Part shown: one piece after another, positions 53,342 to 61,120 of the stretch
How positions within the stretch are numbered: the stretch's first letter is position 1
Layout: each line of letters begins with the position of its first letter
Origin: Flavobacterium endoglycinae
GTDB taxonomy: Bacteria; Bacteroidota; Bacteroidia; Flavobacteriales; Flavobacteriaceae
Length of the DNA stretch: 64,000 nt
Assembly: GCF_017352115.1 (NCBI RefSeq)
Contig: NZ_CP071448.1
Span: 1,759,001-1,823,000 of the forward strand
Direction: 5' to 3'
The notes under the pieces: model-generated
Database searches by the model: none
What the model was told of the DNA's origin: nothing
Seen by the model: the letters and a program-made list of their open reading frames with translations, nothing else
Program-made: the position numbers and the translations under genes

Positions 53342-54592
53342 ATGACTATAAAAAGAAAGAAATATACTTCATCACGCGCATTTCAGGCAAAGACTTCTAC
53401 AGCAAAACAAAGTGATGAAGCAATCATAAAGACGATAGTGGCCGAGTTTAAAGACATGACCCGAAAAGATATACAGAAGTGGCGAAAGGCAATTACTGCG
53501 GCTGAAAACCCAACAGAACCGCGCTGGGCTGCAATGCAGGATTTAATCGACGAAATGATTATGGACGGACATGTTGAAAGTGTTTTAACTATTCGTTATG
53601 CTGCAACGCTGAATCATCGTTTTTATGTCAAAGATTCAACCACCGGAAAGCCATTAGAAGAACAGACTAAACTCCTAAAAAAACAATGGTTTTATCAATT
53701 TTTAGAAGCTTGCTGCGACGCCCTGGTACATAAGTACAATGTCGTGCAGATCATTTCTGCAGAGGAAAAATTAAAAGTTGTTCCGGTGCCTTATCGCAAT
53801 ATTTCAATCACACAGCAGCGTATGTATCTGGAAGCTTTTGGGACTAAGTACGTTGATTACATGGAGGTGCCCGGAATTATTGAAATAAACCACCGGTCAA
53901 GGCTTGGTATTATAAACAGCGTAATTCCCAACATTATCTGGAAACGTAACGCAATGCAGGCATGGGCAGAATTTTCAGAAAAGTTTGGAATGCCTTTGAT
54001 TACAGCTACCACAGCAAACCGAAATGATATCAAACGTATCGAAATGATGCTTAAGGCTCTCGGTGAAGCTGCACAGGCCGTAATGCCTCACGGAACCGAT
54101 GTACAAATACATGATCTGGCCAATGCAGGAAACCCTGTAAACACTTACGAAAAGCAGATCAGACTGCATGACGAGCAGATCAGTAAGCCTATTGTTGGAA
54201 GCGCAACTATGACCGACACTGCGGGGAACCGAAGCCAGACTGAAGTTCATGAAAGAACGCTCGACGATAAAATTGCCACTAATGACAAGCGTTTTTTTGG
54301 TTTTATTATCAACGATCAGCTTTTCCCTGTACTGCAGCAGATGGGACTGCCATTTGATAATACTAAAATGGAATTTGTTTTCGATGATACTGAAACAATG
54401 ACAATGTCTGAGCATTGGAAAATGGTTTTTGAGGCGATCAGCGAATTTGATATCGATACCGAGTGGATAGCAACGACTTTTAACATGCCGATAACAGGTG
54501 TTAAAACCACAACACCGGAGCCTGCTGCAGTAGATGATAAAAAGAAGACACCAAAGGCAAAAGCAAAAGGGCTCTTTGAAAATTTTCAGTAA
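53342..54592 (+). CDS. portal protein (DUF935, Mu gp29 type)
   Basis: 416 residues. KDIQKWRKAITAAENPTEPRWAAMQDLIDEMIMDGHVESVL, YRNISITQQRMYLEAFGTKY, MQAWAEFSEKFGMPLI and MTDTAGNRSQTEVHERT follow the DUF935 portal pattern. It forms the DNA-entry ring of the capsid. The last codons contain A-AAT-TTT followed by a stable hairpin, so some ribosomes may continue into the MuF frame. Confidence 0.9.
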   Translation: MTIKRKKYTSSRAFQAKTSTAKQSDEAIIKTIVAEFKDMTRKDIQKWRKAITAAENPTEPRWAAMQDLIDEMIMDGHVESVLTIRYAATLNHRFYVKDSTTGKPLEEQTKLLKKQWFYQFLEACCDALVHKYNVVQIISAEEKLKVVPVPYRNISITQQRMYLEAFGTKYVDYMEVPGIIEINHRSRLGIINSVIPNIIWKRNAMQAWAEFSEKFGMPLITATTANRNDIKRIEMMLKALGEAAQAVMPHGTDVQIHDLANAGNPVNTYEKQIRLHDEQISKPIVGSATMTDTAGNRSQTEVHERTLDDKIATNDKRFFGFIINDQLFPVLQQMGLPFDNTKMEFVFDDTETMTMSEHWKMVFEAISEFDIDTEWIATTFNMPITGVKTTTPEPAAVDDKKKTPKAKAKGLFENFQ

Positions 54593-54613
54593 GCCCCTTA
54601 GACGGTGAGGGGC
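54580..54613 (+). promoter_or_regulatory. programmed -1 ribosomal frameshift signal 2 (portal to MuF)
   Basis: Slippery A-AAT-TTT (54580-54586), a 6-nt spacer that holds the portal stop (CAGTAA), then GCCCCTTA-GACGG-TGAGGGGC (54593-54613), an 8-bp stem with one T-G pair. The -1 frame runs without stop into the MuF ORF. Confidence 0.65.
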
Positions 54614-54624
54614 ATAAGCCAAAA

Positions 54625-55929
54625 TTGTACGATGCCGGTTGTCCGAAATGTGCCGGCAGATCATTTACTGCAGACGCAGATAACGAGCCGTCAGAAGCCT
54701 ATAAAAAAGCAGTTGAGGAAGCTGTAAACCGTGTTTTAAAAGACGCATATAACAAAGATTACAATGCAGAGCTTGCAAGTATAACCGCTCAGGAACTGGC
54801 ACGAATAACAGCCAAAGAATACAGCAGTGTCAATGTTGACTGGAATGCACCGGACACAGAAATGCTGCAGCGCTTAACGCGTGATGTATGGCAGTTTTCA
54901 AGTGCAAAAAACTATCAGGAATTAAGTGATCTAACCTCGCTTTTAAAAGATGATAACGGAGAACTGCGCTCTTTTTCTGATTTTAAAAACGAAGCTTCAA
55001 AGGTAACGGAACGTTATAACGAGAATTGGATGCAGACCGAGTATAATACTGCAGTGGCAAGCAGTCAGAACGCTGCAAGATGGACAGAGTTTCAAAATGA
55101 TAAGAGTGTAATTCCTAATCTTGAATATCAGACCGTCGGCGATGGTGCAGTAAGGGCAGAACATCAGGTATTGGACGGTATTGTTAAACATATAGATGAC
55201 GTGTTCTGGGCTTCACATTATCCGCCTAACGGCTGGGGATGCAGATGTGAAGCAGTACAGACTTTAGAGACCAGTACAACGCCGGCCAATAAGACCCCAA
55301 GTATCGTAATACCAAAGATGTTCAGGACAAATTTAGCTGCAGACGGTCTGGTATTTCCAAAGGGGCATCCTTATTACGTTGAAATTCCGCAGCATGTTTT
55401 AATTAAAACCTTAAAACTGATTCCTGCAGAAGATGCCTTCCGGGTTGATTATTACAAAGACAAACCGGTACTAACTCACATCAACCACCATGCACACGAA
55501 CTGCATAACAATAATGTCATTGCCAGGACATTGATTGATAAGTATAAATCAATCAGCAAAGTCGAGTTACTTCCCGATATCAGCAGTAAGGAAATGGAAC
55601 TTAAAAAGAAGTTTTATCCTAAGCGATGGTTTGAACAGCTTGACGCTAAAAATGCCGATGCGCTGATTCAGATAAAAGGAAAAGACACTATCGTCGAATT
55701 CAAGTATTTGACCGGGAACGGGAAACATATTAAACGCCATTTGGAAAATGCTGCAGAAAAAAGCGAGTACGCTGTCATAATGCTGACAGAGGAAAGTACA
55801 CTCAAAAAAGAATGGATTGAGCGCAAACTTGATGCATGGTTTTTAAATACTGATAAAACGCATTTTAAAGGGGTTTTAATTCTGGATGCCGATGGCAGAG
55901 AATTGTATAAAAAAAGCAGCCTATTGTAA
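54625..55929 (+). CDS. MuF-like minor head protein with toxin-like nuclease C-terminus
   Basis: 434 residues from TTG 54625; the frame has no usable ATG and is open from 54580, so it may instead be made as a portal fusion by -1 frameshifting. A CPKC knuckle opens the protein. The MuF signature is seen in RAEHQVLDGIVKH and FWASHYPPNGWGCRCEAVQ (about residues 178-214). From about 280 a separate domain follows, with NADALIQIKGKDTIVEFKYLTGNGKH and YAVIMLTEES, resembling phage BECR/CdiA-type RNase toxins. No immunity gene is evident next to it. Confidence 0.8.
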   Translation: MYDAGCPKCAGRSFTADADNEPSEAYKKAVEEAVNRVLKDAYNKDYNAELASITAQELARITAKEYSSVNVDWNAPDTEMLQRLTRDVWQFSSAKNYQELSDLTSLLKDDNGELRSFSDFKNEASKVTERYNENWMQTEYNTAVASSQNAARWTEFQNDKSVIPNLEYQTVGDGAVRAEHQVLDGIVKHIDDVFWASHYPPNGWGCRCEAVQTLETSTTPANKTPSIVIPKMFRTNLAADGLVFPKGHPYYVEIPQHVLIKTLKLIPAEDAFRVDYYKDKPVLTHINHHAHELHNNNVIARTLIDKYKSISKVELLPDISSKEMELKKKFYPKRWFEQLDAKNADALIQIKGKDTIVEFKYLTGNGKHIKRHLENAAEKSEYAVIMLTEESTLKKEWIERKLDAWFLNTDKTHFKGVLILDADGRELYKKSSLL

Positions 55930-55987
55930 AACAGGCTGCTTAATATCAGGAACCGCGGTCCGCAAACCTCGATGTTCAAGCCTGATA
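55915..55987. other. structured junction after the MuF-toxin gene
   Basis: AGCAGCCT/AGGCTGCT (55915-55922 with 55933-55940) overlaps the stop codon. TATCAGG/CCTGATA (55944-55950 with 55981-55987) encloses the palindrome ACCGCGGT (55952-55959). There is no T run, so it is not a normal terminator. It may be RNA structure or a recombination remnant. Confidence 0.5.
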
Positions 55988-56016
55988 GTGCAAATATAAC
56001 AAATTAAATTAATATA

Positions 56017-57843
56017 ATGAGTGCAACAGCAAGAATGGAACTGCATATATCCCTGAGAGAAAAACTCTCGATGGGATTAAACAGTGCAAAAAACAAGGTT
56101 AACAAGGCTGTTAACCAGATGCAGGGGAAACTTAATTCCCTGCGGTCAAGCGGTGCAAAAATGCTTAGTGCTTTCGGAGCTGAAATACCACAGCTGGGAG
56201 AAGCATTAGCATTATTAACAAATCCGATTGCTTTGGTTGTAGCCGGAGTTGGTGCGGTTGCCGCTGCCATAGGCTACGCCACGAAACAAGCTAATGCCTG
56301 GTGGGAAAGTATGGCGCAGATTAACGTCACGGCTGAACTCTCCCGCGACAGACTCAAAAAGCTGTCCGATAAGCTGCTCGAGATCGGCAGCCGGAATGTT
56401 GCGCCGCTCGAAGAAATACCCAAGGCCTTTAACAGAATTATTTCTGCAGGTCTCACAGTTAAACAGTCAATGGAAGCCTTAGAGCCTACACTTAGAGCAG
56501 CAAAAGCAGGATTTACAGACATTGAAACAGTTGCCAGCGCGGCAATTTCTGTGATGTCATCGAGCGGGGAAAAGGTCAACAAGGTATATGATATCTTGTT
56601 TGCCACTGTAAAATCAGGTAACGCTGAGTTTAAAGACATTGCCAATTATCTGCCTAAGATCATTCCCCTGGCAAAGAATGTCGGGTTTGCTCTGGATGAA
56701 ACTGCAGGCGCTTATGCAGCGCTTACGACCAAGCTTTCTGCAGAACAGTCGTCAACAGCGCTCGAAGGGATTTTACGATCACTGTCAAATACTAAAGTAG
56801 TGGGGCAGTTCAAGAAAATAGGTATTGACGTTTTTGATGTAAAGACTGGAAAGGTTAAACCTATTTTAGAAATTATGAAACAGCTTGATAAACAAATGGC
56901 TGGTCTTACAGACAATCAGAGAATGAAGAAAATGGCTTCTTTAGGACTTGACCAAAGCTCTGCAGTAGGTTTTGGAACGCTTATTCAGGATATTAAAGGA
57001 CTTGAAAGTGCTGTAGATGCTTCCAAAAACAGTCAAGGCGCTTTAAGCAAAGCCTATCAGGATTCTTTAACACCAATGGAGTCCTGGAAAATAGTCTGGA
57101 ACCAGATTCAGGTTCTTATTGTAAAATTTGGCGAGTTATTTCTGCCGATTATGACTAACGCTGGGAATAAAGTTTTAGATATGATGAACTATTTTAAGAA
57201 GTTATGGAATGAATCTGTAATTTTAAGGGACTATATATCATATCTGGGAACCGTATTAGAATGGCTGTTTCTGATAGCAACCTCAGGAATGAGAGCCTTG
57301 TGGAACGGATTAAAAATGGTAATTGGAGGCTTTATAAGTTTTTATTCAGCGGTGTGGAACGGTATTAAAGCTATCACGGGTTTCAAAGGTTCTTTTACTG
57401 ACTTGTACTTAAAAGTCAAACCAATACTAATATGGATGAAAGAACTGCTGGGACAGATTGCCAGTATTATGTTTGATGTTTTCACTTTTGATTTTGCATC
57501 CGCCATGGATAAGATTAAAAACTTCAAATTTCCAAATTTGAAAGAAATCACCGCAAAGGTAATGCTTGATGCAAAAAATCCGTCAGATACTGATCTGGTT
57601 GATGACCCTGACGGGGAACCAGATGGAGGAATGCCCCCTGTAACACCTTCGAGTCCGGTCGATGATGCCAACACCATTTCAGGCGGAGGACAGGCCAAAA
57701 ACCTAACAATTAACATTGGCAGTCTGGTTGAAAACTTATCAACTCGATCACAGGAATTTAACCAAATGAACCCGCAGCAGCTTGAAAAAGCAATGACAGA
57801 ATTATTAATGCGTGTGCTTCGAAGCGGTGAGCTTGCATTTTAA
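56017..57843 (+). CDS. tail tape measure protein
   Basis: 608 residues. The TP901/PhageMin_Tail core is visible in EIPKAFNRIISAGLTVKQSMEAL, the LAKNVGFALDETAGAYAALTTKLSAEQSSTALEGIL stretch and SLGLDQSSAVGFGTLIQDI. Hydrophobic segments follow (WLFLIATSGMRALWNGLKMVIGG). It sets tail length and helps DNA passage. Its place, in the rightward head operon and far from the chaperone and tube genes, is unusual. Confidence 0.88.
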   Translation: MSATARMELHISLREKLSMGLNSAKNKVNKAVNQMQGKLNSLRSSGAKMLSAFGAEIPQLGEALALLTNPIALVVAGVGAVAAAIGYATKQANAWWESMAQINVTAELSRDRLKKLSDKLLEIGSRNVAPLEEIPKAFNRIISAGLTVKQSMEALEPTLRAAKAGFTDIETVASAAISVMSSSGEKVNKVYDILFATVKSGNAEFKDIANYLPKIIPLAKNVGFALDETAGAYAALTTKLSAEQSSTALEGILRSLSNTKVVGQFKKIGIDVFDVKTGKVKPILEIMKQLDKQMAGLTDNQRMKKMASLGLDQSSAVGFGTLIQDIKGLESAVDASKNSQGALSKAYQDSLTPMESWKIVWNQIQVLIVKFGELFLPIMTNAGNKVLDMMNYFKKLWNESVILRDYISYLGTVLEWLFLIATSGMRALWNGLKMVIGGFISFYSAVWNGIKAITGFKGSFTDLYLKVKPILIWMKELLGQIASIMFDVFTFDFASAMDKIKNFKFPNLKEITAKVMLDAKNPSDTDLVDDPDGEPDGGMPPVTPSSPVDDANTISGGGQAKNLTINIGSLVENLSTRSQEFNQMNPQQLEKAMTELLMRVLRSGELAF

Positions 57844-57855
57844 ATTGGGAGAGAT

Positions 57856-58413
57856 ATGAACGACTTTGTAAAAATGGTTGACAACCTTATAAAAGCCCGA
57901 AAATCTCTGCCAAACAAAGTTGCTGTACTGGCAGTCAGGTTCAGTAAAGAACGCTTTAGAGATCAGGCTTGGTATGACAGTAATAAAGAGGCGTGGAAGG
58001 CACGTAAGCGCAGGCGTGAAGGCGGCAAACGTAAGAGCCAGACGCTTTTGGTAAACTCCGGAAGATTAAAGCGGAGCATCCGTAAGATTGAGGCAAACAT
58101 GAACTCGGTGAGGATTGGAACCGATGTGCCTTATGCCGAAATACAGAACAACGGCGGTAAAATTACCGCCTCTGCCAATGTCAGATCATACACCAAAAAA
58201 GCGCACAGCAGAAAAGCGCACAGCAGATCACGAAAAGGGCGTATAGAATCAGTTTCTGCTCACACAGTATCATCACACAGTGTTAAAGCATACCGCAGAA
58301 AAATGAATACTGTTATACCAGCGCGCCAATTTATAGGCAATAGTGCCAAACTGGCTTCTGACATAGAAAAACTCGTAAAAGAAGAAATGGAAAAAGCCAT
58401 GAATACAACTTAA
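57856..58413 (+). CDS. phage virion morphogenesis protein (Mu gpG-like)
   Basis: 185 residues. SKERFRDQAWYDSNKEAWKARKRR, LVNSGRLKRSIRKIEANMNSVRIGTDVPYAEIQNNGG and the late VIPARQFIGNS match the gpG family, in which the YAxIxxxGG and PARxFxG pieces are conserved. A His/Lys/Ser/Arg-rich insert (about residues 112-150) lies between them. It acts in tail completion or head-tail joining. Confidence 0.85.
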   Translation: MNDFVKMVDNLIKARKSLPNKVAVLAVRFSKERFRDQAWYDSNKEAWKARKRRREGGKRKSQTLLVNSGRLKRSIRKIEANMNSVRIGTDVPYAEIQNNGGKITASANVRSYTKKAHSRKAHSRSRKGRIESVSAHTVSSHSVKAYRRKMNTVIPARQFIGNSAKLASDIEKLVKEEMEKAMNTT

Positions 58414-58424
58414 AAAGAAAAAAA

Positions 58425-58952
58425 ATGAAAGTTCCTTTTATAAATTTATACAGCGTTATTGATGCTGAAAAGCAGAGATTTGAAGATCAGGGTTTGGATG
58501 GTAATTTTTATATGGACAAATATAGGGGCCAGCCTGCAGACCCCGAGCAGTTCGAATATTTTACACTGCCTGCTATCTTTGTCGATTACACCATTACCGG
58601 GCAGGGAAAAGATAAACCAAGACTTATTCAGATCACCCTGCATCTGTTAGTTGATGAAGAAAATGACATGAGTAATGTTGCGCCAAACTATATTGCAGGA
58701 ATGAACAGTTTTGTTTACTGCGGTGTACTTCAGGAAATCTTAGAAGGAAGGAAACTTGTTGGAAATTCAGTATTGAAGTTTGTTTCTGAAGTTCCAATAG
58801 ATAATCCTGTGGCAGATTACCACAGTATGATCTTCGAATTCGAAAGCTATGCAAAAGACCTGATCGCAAACCCGGTTTTTCAAACCGGAGAATTTGATAA
58901 ACCAAATGTTACTGGTATGATTAAAGAACAAGAAAAAAAGGAGGCTGTTTAG
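58425..58952 (+). CDS. hypothetical protein, probable tail terminator/head-tail joining protein
   Basis: 175 residues with no signal or membrane span. DPEQFEYFTLPAIFVDYTIT and LIQITLHLLVDEEN resemble small tail-terminator folds in which a beta sheet carries a conserved hydrophobic pattern. It follows gpG and closes the rightward operon. The role is by position. Confidence 0.6.
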   Translation: MKVPFINLYSVIDAEKQRFEDQGLDGNFYMDKYRGQPADPEQFEYFTLPAIFVDYTITGQGKDKPRLIQITLHLLVDEENDMSNVAPNYIAGMNSFVYCGVLQEILEGRKLVGNSVLKFVSEVPIDNPVADYHSMIFEFESYAKDLIANPVFQTGEFDKPNVTGMIKEQEKKEAV

Positions 58953-58963
58953 CCTCCTTTTCA
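58935..58963. terminator. bidirectional terminator at the end of the rightward late operon
   Basis: aaaaggaggct and agcctcctttt pair perfectly around gttt, overlapping the stop codon of the upstream gene. It also ends the convergent DUF6150-like gene. Confidence 0.85.
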
Positions 58964-59242
58964 ATTTTCTAACTGTTCTTTGGTGCGAACCCTGTATATT
59001 TTCACATCTGCCTGCTGGGGAAAATTAACGTACCTGATCGGTTTGCTTGTCGGGGTTTTTCTGTCGATATACCAGCATCCTTTTTTTGTGATCTGATTTT
59101 TATTATTGACAAAGTAAACCAAAATATCTGCCTGTTCCCTGGCACTGACTTCATACACTTTTAATGCCTTAATATCACTATTATCGATATGATACTCCTG
59201 CGAAAAGCAGACCATGCTGAAAAGTAAAAAAATGTATTTCAT
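58961..59242 (-). CDS. small exported protein (DUF6150-like)
   Basis: 93 residues. A signal peptide (MKYIFLLFSMVCFSQ) is followed by two similar units, KVYEVSAREQADILVYFVNN and VNFPQQADVKIYRVRTKEQ, a pattern I associate with DUF6150. It is probably a lysogen-expressed or accessory gene. The function is unknown. Confidence 0.65.
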   Translation of the reverse strand: MKYIFLLFSMVCFSQEYHIDNSDIKALKVYEVSAREQADILVYFVNNKNQITKKGCWYIDRKTPTSKPIRYVNFPQQADVKIYRVRTKEQLEN

Positions 59243-59243
59243 A

Positions 59244-59471
59244 TTAAAATAAGGTTAACTGTGTTGCTGTTTTCTCAGTCTGATTTTTTGCAATTACAAG
59301 GTAGCGCTGCAGAGTTCTGTAGGACATTGGATATACCTTGCTTATTTTAGTTCTCAAAATCCCTGCCATCATTTTAGACTGGTTCCCTGCCTCATAATGC
59401 TCGTCCAGCATCTGTTTTACCAGCATTGCTTTTTTGATAGTATTGGCGTGGGATTGTTTGGAGGCTGACAT
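59244..59471 (-). CDS. small hypothetical, possibly DNA-binding, prophage protein
   Basis: 75 residues from ATG 59471. The longer frame upstream crosses its promoter. The ending MSYRTLQRYLVIAKNQ has helix-turn-helix flavour and the first half is basic and helical. The promoter lies so close that the mRNA may start almost at the ATG, and it carries a palindrome. A regulatory role is possible but unproven. Confidence 0.55.
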   Translation of the reverse strand: MSASKQSHANTIKKAMLVKQMLDEHYEAGNQSKMMAGILRTKISKVYPMSYRTLQRYLVIAKNQTEKTATQLTLF

Positions 59472-59476
59472 GTGGA

Positions 59477-59507
59477 CAAAATTATATTGTAATATAATAC
59501 GTGTCAA
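59477..59507 (-). promoter_or_regulatory. prophage promoter with internal palindrome
   Basis: On the minus strand TTG (59507-59505), 20 bases, then TAATTTTG (59484-59477), a full consensus match. A perfect palindrome, ATTATATT-GT-AATATAAT (59481-59498), lies between and overlaps the -7 box, as a repressor operator would. The start codon is only five bases after the -7 box. Confidence 0.65.
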
Positions 59508-59521
59508 CCCAACTTTAGAGC

Positions 59522-59552
59522 AAAAAAAAACCATGCCAGGAAGCATGGTTTT
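59522..59552 (-). terminator. terminator after the prophage lipoprotein gene
   Basis: On the minus strand aaaaccatgc pairs with gcatggtttt (59552-59543 with 59536-59527) and runs into about nine T residues. Confidence 0.85.
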
Positions 59553-59566
59553 AAGGTGATAAATAT

Positions 59567-60091
59567 TTATAATTTTAAAAAGTCTGCTGTTGAAATGGAA
59601 CCTATCAATTCATTTTTAAAGAAGTCATCAACAAATGTATAATTAGTTTGTTTTACAGTCAAATGATCGGCGTATCTTAAGTTTTCTCCGTAAGGTTCAT
59701 AAACTCTGATTTCTTGTGATTTATTGTTTTTAAAAAACACTACGATTACAGTACTTGGATTTCCATATCCTGCTACACCAGGTATATCATTTTTATCATG
59801 TCTGTGATCTCCAATATATATATTAAAGAATTGATAGTTATTGCCTTCGTCTAAACATTTTTTTATTTCGGTTTTCAAAATATTAGCTGCGTTGACACTA
59901 CCATAACCATTATAATGGGATTTCAACCAATTTTCAGTTTTGACCAATGTGCTTGGAGCTGTGTTGTCAACTATTACAGGAACCTCCTTTATAACCTCTA
60001 CTGGAACTTCCTTAATTACCTCTTTTATGGTTTCATCACTGCTGCATGCAGTTAAAAATGTTAGTGTTAAAAACAGGATTACTTTTTTCAT
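59567..60091 (-). CDS. prophage lipoprotein
   Basis: 174 residues from ATG 60091. The signal peptide ends in the lipobox LTAC, followed by repeats of the IKEVPVEVIKEVPV kind and then a globular domain with NYQFFNIYIGDHRHDKND and TVIVVFFKNNKSQEIRVYEPYG. It has its own terminator. It looks like a lysogenic-conversion (moron) gene; superinfection exclusion is one possible role, but there is no direct evidence. Confidence 0.7.
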   Translation of the reverse strand: MKKVILFLTLTFLTACSSDETIKEVIKEVPVEVIKEVPVIVDNTAPSTLVKTENWLKSHYNGYGSVNAANILKTEIKKCLDEGNNYQFFNIYIGDHRHDKNDIPGVAGYGNPSTVIVVFFKNNKSQEIRVYEPYGENLRYADHLTVKQTNYTFVDDFFKNELIGSISTADFLKL

Positions 60092-60120
60092 TTTATTTGT
60101 TTTGATTAGTTTATAAATTT

Positions 60121-60303
60121 CTATTCTTTTAAATAGAGATAAAGAAGGCAAATTAAGACAAATATTACAAAACCTGCAATATAAAGTCGTAGTAATTTTC
60201 TTTTCAAATCTCTTTTTAATTTATAGAGTTCATTATCACGCTGTAGATAATGTCTGTTTCTTATCTCGTCGTTTGTAAGTCTTATTTTGTCTTTATCTTC
60301 CAT
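60121..60303 (-). CDS. small membrane protein
   Basis: 60 residues: a charged, probably helical first 37 residues (RHYLQRDNELYKLKRDLKRKLL) and one C-terminal membrane span (YIAGFVIFVLICLLYLYL). It lies 29 bp before the lipoprotein ATG, so the two may be co-transcribed. No known family. Confidence 0.55.
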   Translation of the reverse strand: MEDKDKIRLTNDEIRNRHYLQRDNELYKLKRDLKRKLLRLYIAGFVIFVLICLLYLYLKE

Positions 60304-60327
60304 GAGTCCAAAACTAAAATATTATTT

Positions 60328-60588
60328 TTAATGCATTTTACGGAAATCCGTACTTATGGTTTCATCACACCAAAAAATTGCAAGCTGGTCATCAATGTCA
60401 TTGAAAATCTCGTCGCAGTTTTCTTCCGGCATATCTGCAATTTCAACAAACATTCTCCACATTTGGGCTACTCCCGCATAGAATGCTCTTTTTGTTTCCT
60501 GCAGCTGAATATCAGACAAATTTTCTTTTTTAAGGTTTACCTTTTCCAGATAGAAATCAAATTGTTTTTCCAGATCAAATTTTTTCAT
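60328..60588 (-). CDS. hypothetical prophage protein
   Basis: 86 residues from ATG 60588, which overlaps the upstream stop as ATGA. It is helical and acidic (LEKQFDFYLEKVNLKKENLSD, PEENCDEIFNDIDDQL). No family recognised. Part of a run of small, tightly packed leftward early genes. Confidence 0.6.
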   Translation of the reverse strand: MKKFDLEKQFDFYLEKVNLKKENLSDIQLQETKRAFYAGVAQMWRMFVEIADMPEENCDEIFNDIDDQLAIFWCDETISTDFRKMH

Positions 60589-60869
60589 ATATCCTGCCAT
60601 TCTACGTTATAAATTGATATATGAATTACATCTTCGACATAATACAAAATTTCCTTTTTATTAGCCTGATGGTTCTGCAGTTTTGGAACTGTAGCTTTGC
60701 CTTTGTAGTTATCCAAAGCCTCATCATAACGCCTTTTAATATCTTTTACCGCGTATTCTTTATTTGAAAATAAAGAATGATCTATACTGTCCATAGATTC
60801 TAAAATTGCAGTACACAGCCTGTTTTTTGCTGAATATGTTTTGGTAATTTTTACAAATTGCTTTGCCAT
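60585..60869 (-). CDS. hypothetical prophage protein
   Basis: 94 residues, basic N-terminal half (VKITKTYSAKNRLCTAIL) and helical middle. It overlaps the next gene by four bases and starts two bases after the previous one stops. No family recognised. Confidence 0.6.
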   Translation of the reverse strand: MAKQFVKITKTYSAKNRLCTAILESMDSIDHSLFSNKEYAVKDIKRRYDEALDNYKGKATVPKLQNHQANKKEILYYVEDVIHISIYNVEWQDI

Positions 60870-60871
60870 TT

Positions 60872-61102
60872 TTATAAATTTTGATAGTGAATATAAAAAC
60901 CAACTTTTGTCTGGTCGTAACCCATTTTTTCAAGTTCGGTTATTAACTTTCCCAAAGTGTCTTGGACAAGATCATGCGCTTTCGTTTGTGTCTCCTGCGA
61001 TGGTAATTTGTCTCGTATTCCTTTTGTTTCATGGGTCATAAAACTTTGATATTTTACGTAACCTTTTCTCGGCGGTTTAGTTCTGTAAATTAATTTTGAC
61101 AT
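60872..61102 (-). CDS. hypothetical prophage protein
   Basis: 76 residues. Basic start (KLIYRTKPPRKGYVKYQSF), amphipathic helix in the middle (LVQDTLGKLITELEKMGYD). It is packed between other small early genes in the same direction. No family recognised. Confidence 0.6.
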   Translation of the reverse strand: MSKLIYRTKPPRKGYVKYQSFMTHETKGIRDKLPSQETQTKAHDLVQDTLGKLITELEKMGYDQTKVGFYIHYQNL

Positions 61103-61120
61103 TGCGTAATTATTTAATTG

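Noticed and set aside
53975..54664. Minus-strand ORF of 229 codons opposite the portal gene
   Set aside because: Antisense to a recognised portal, Cys/His-rich without pattern, and crosses the frameshift region.
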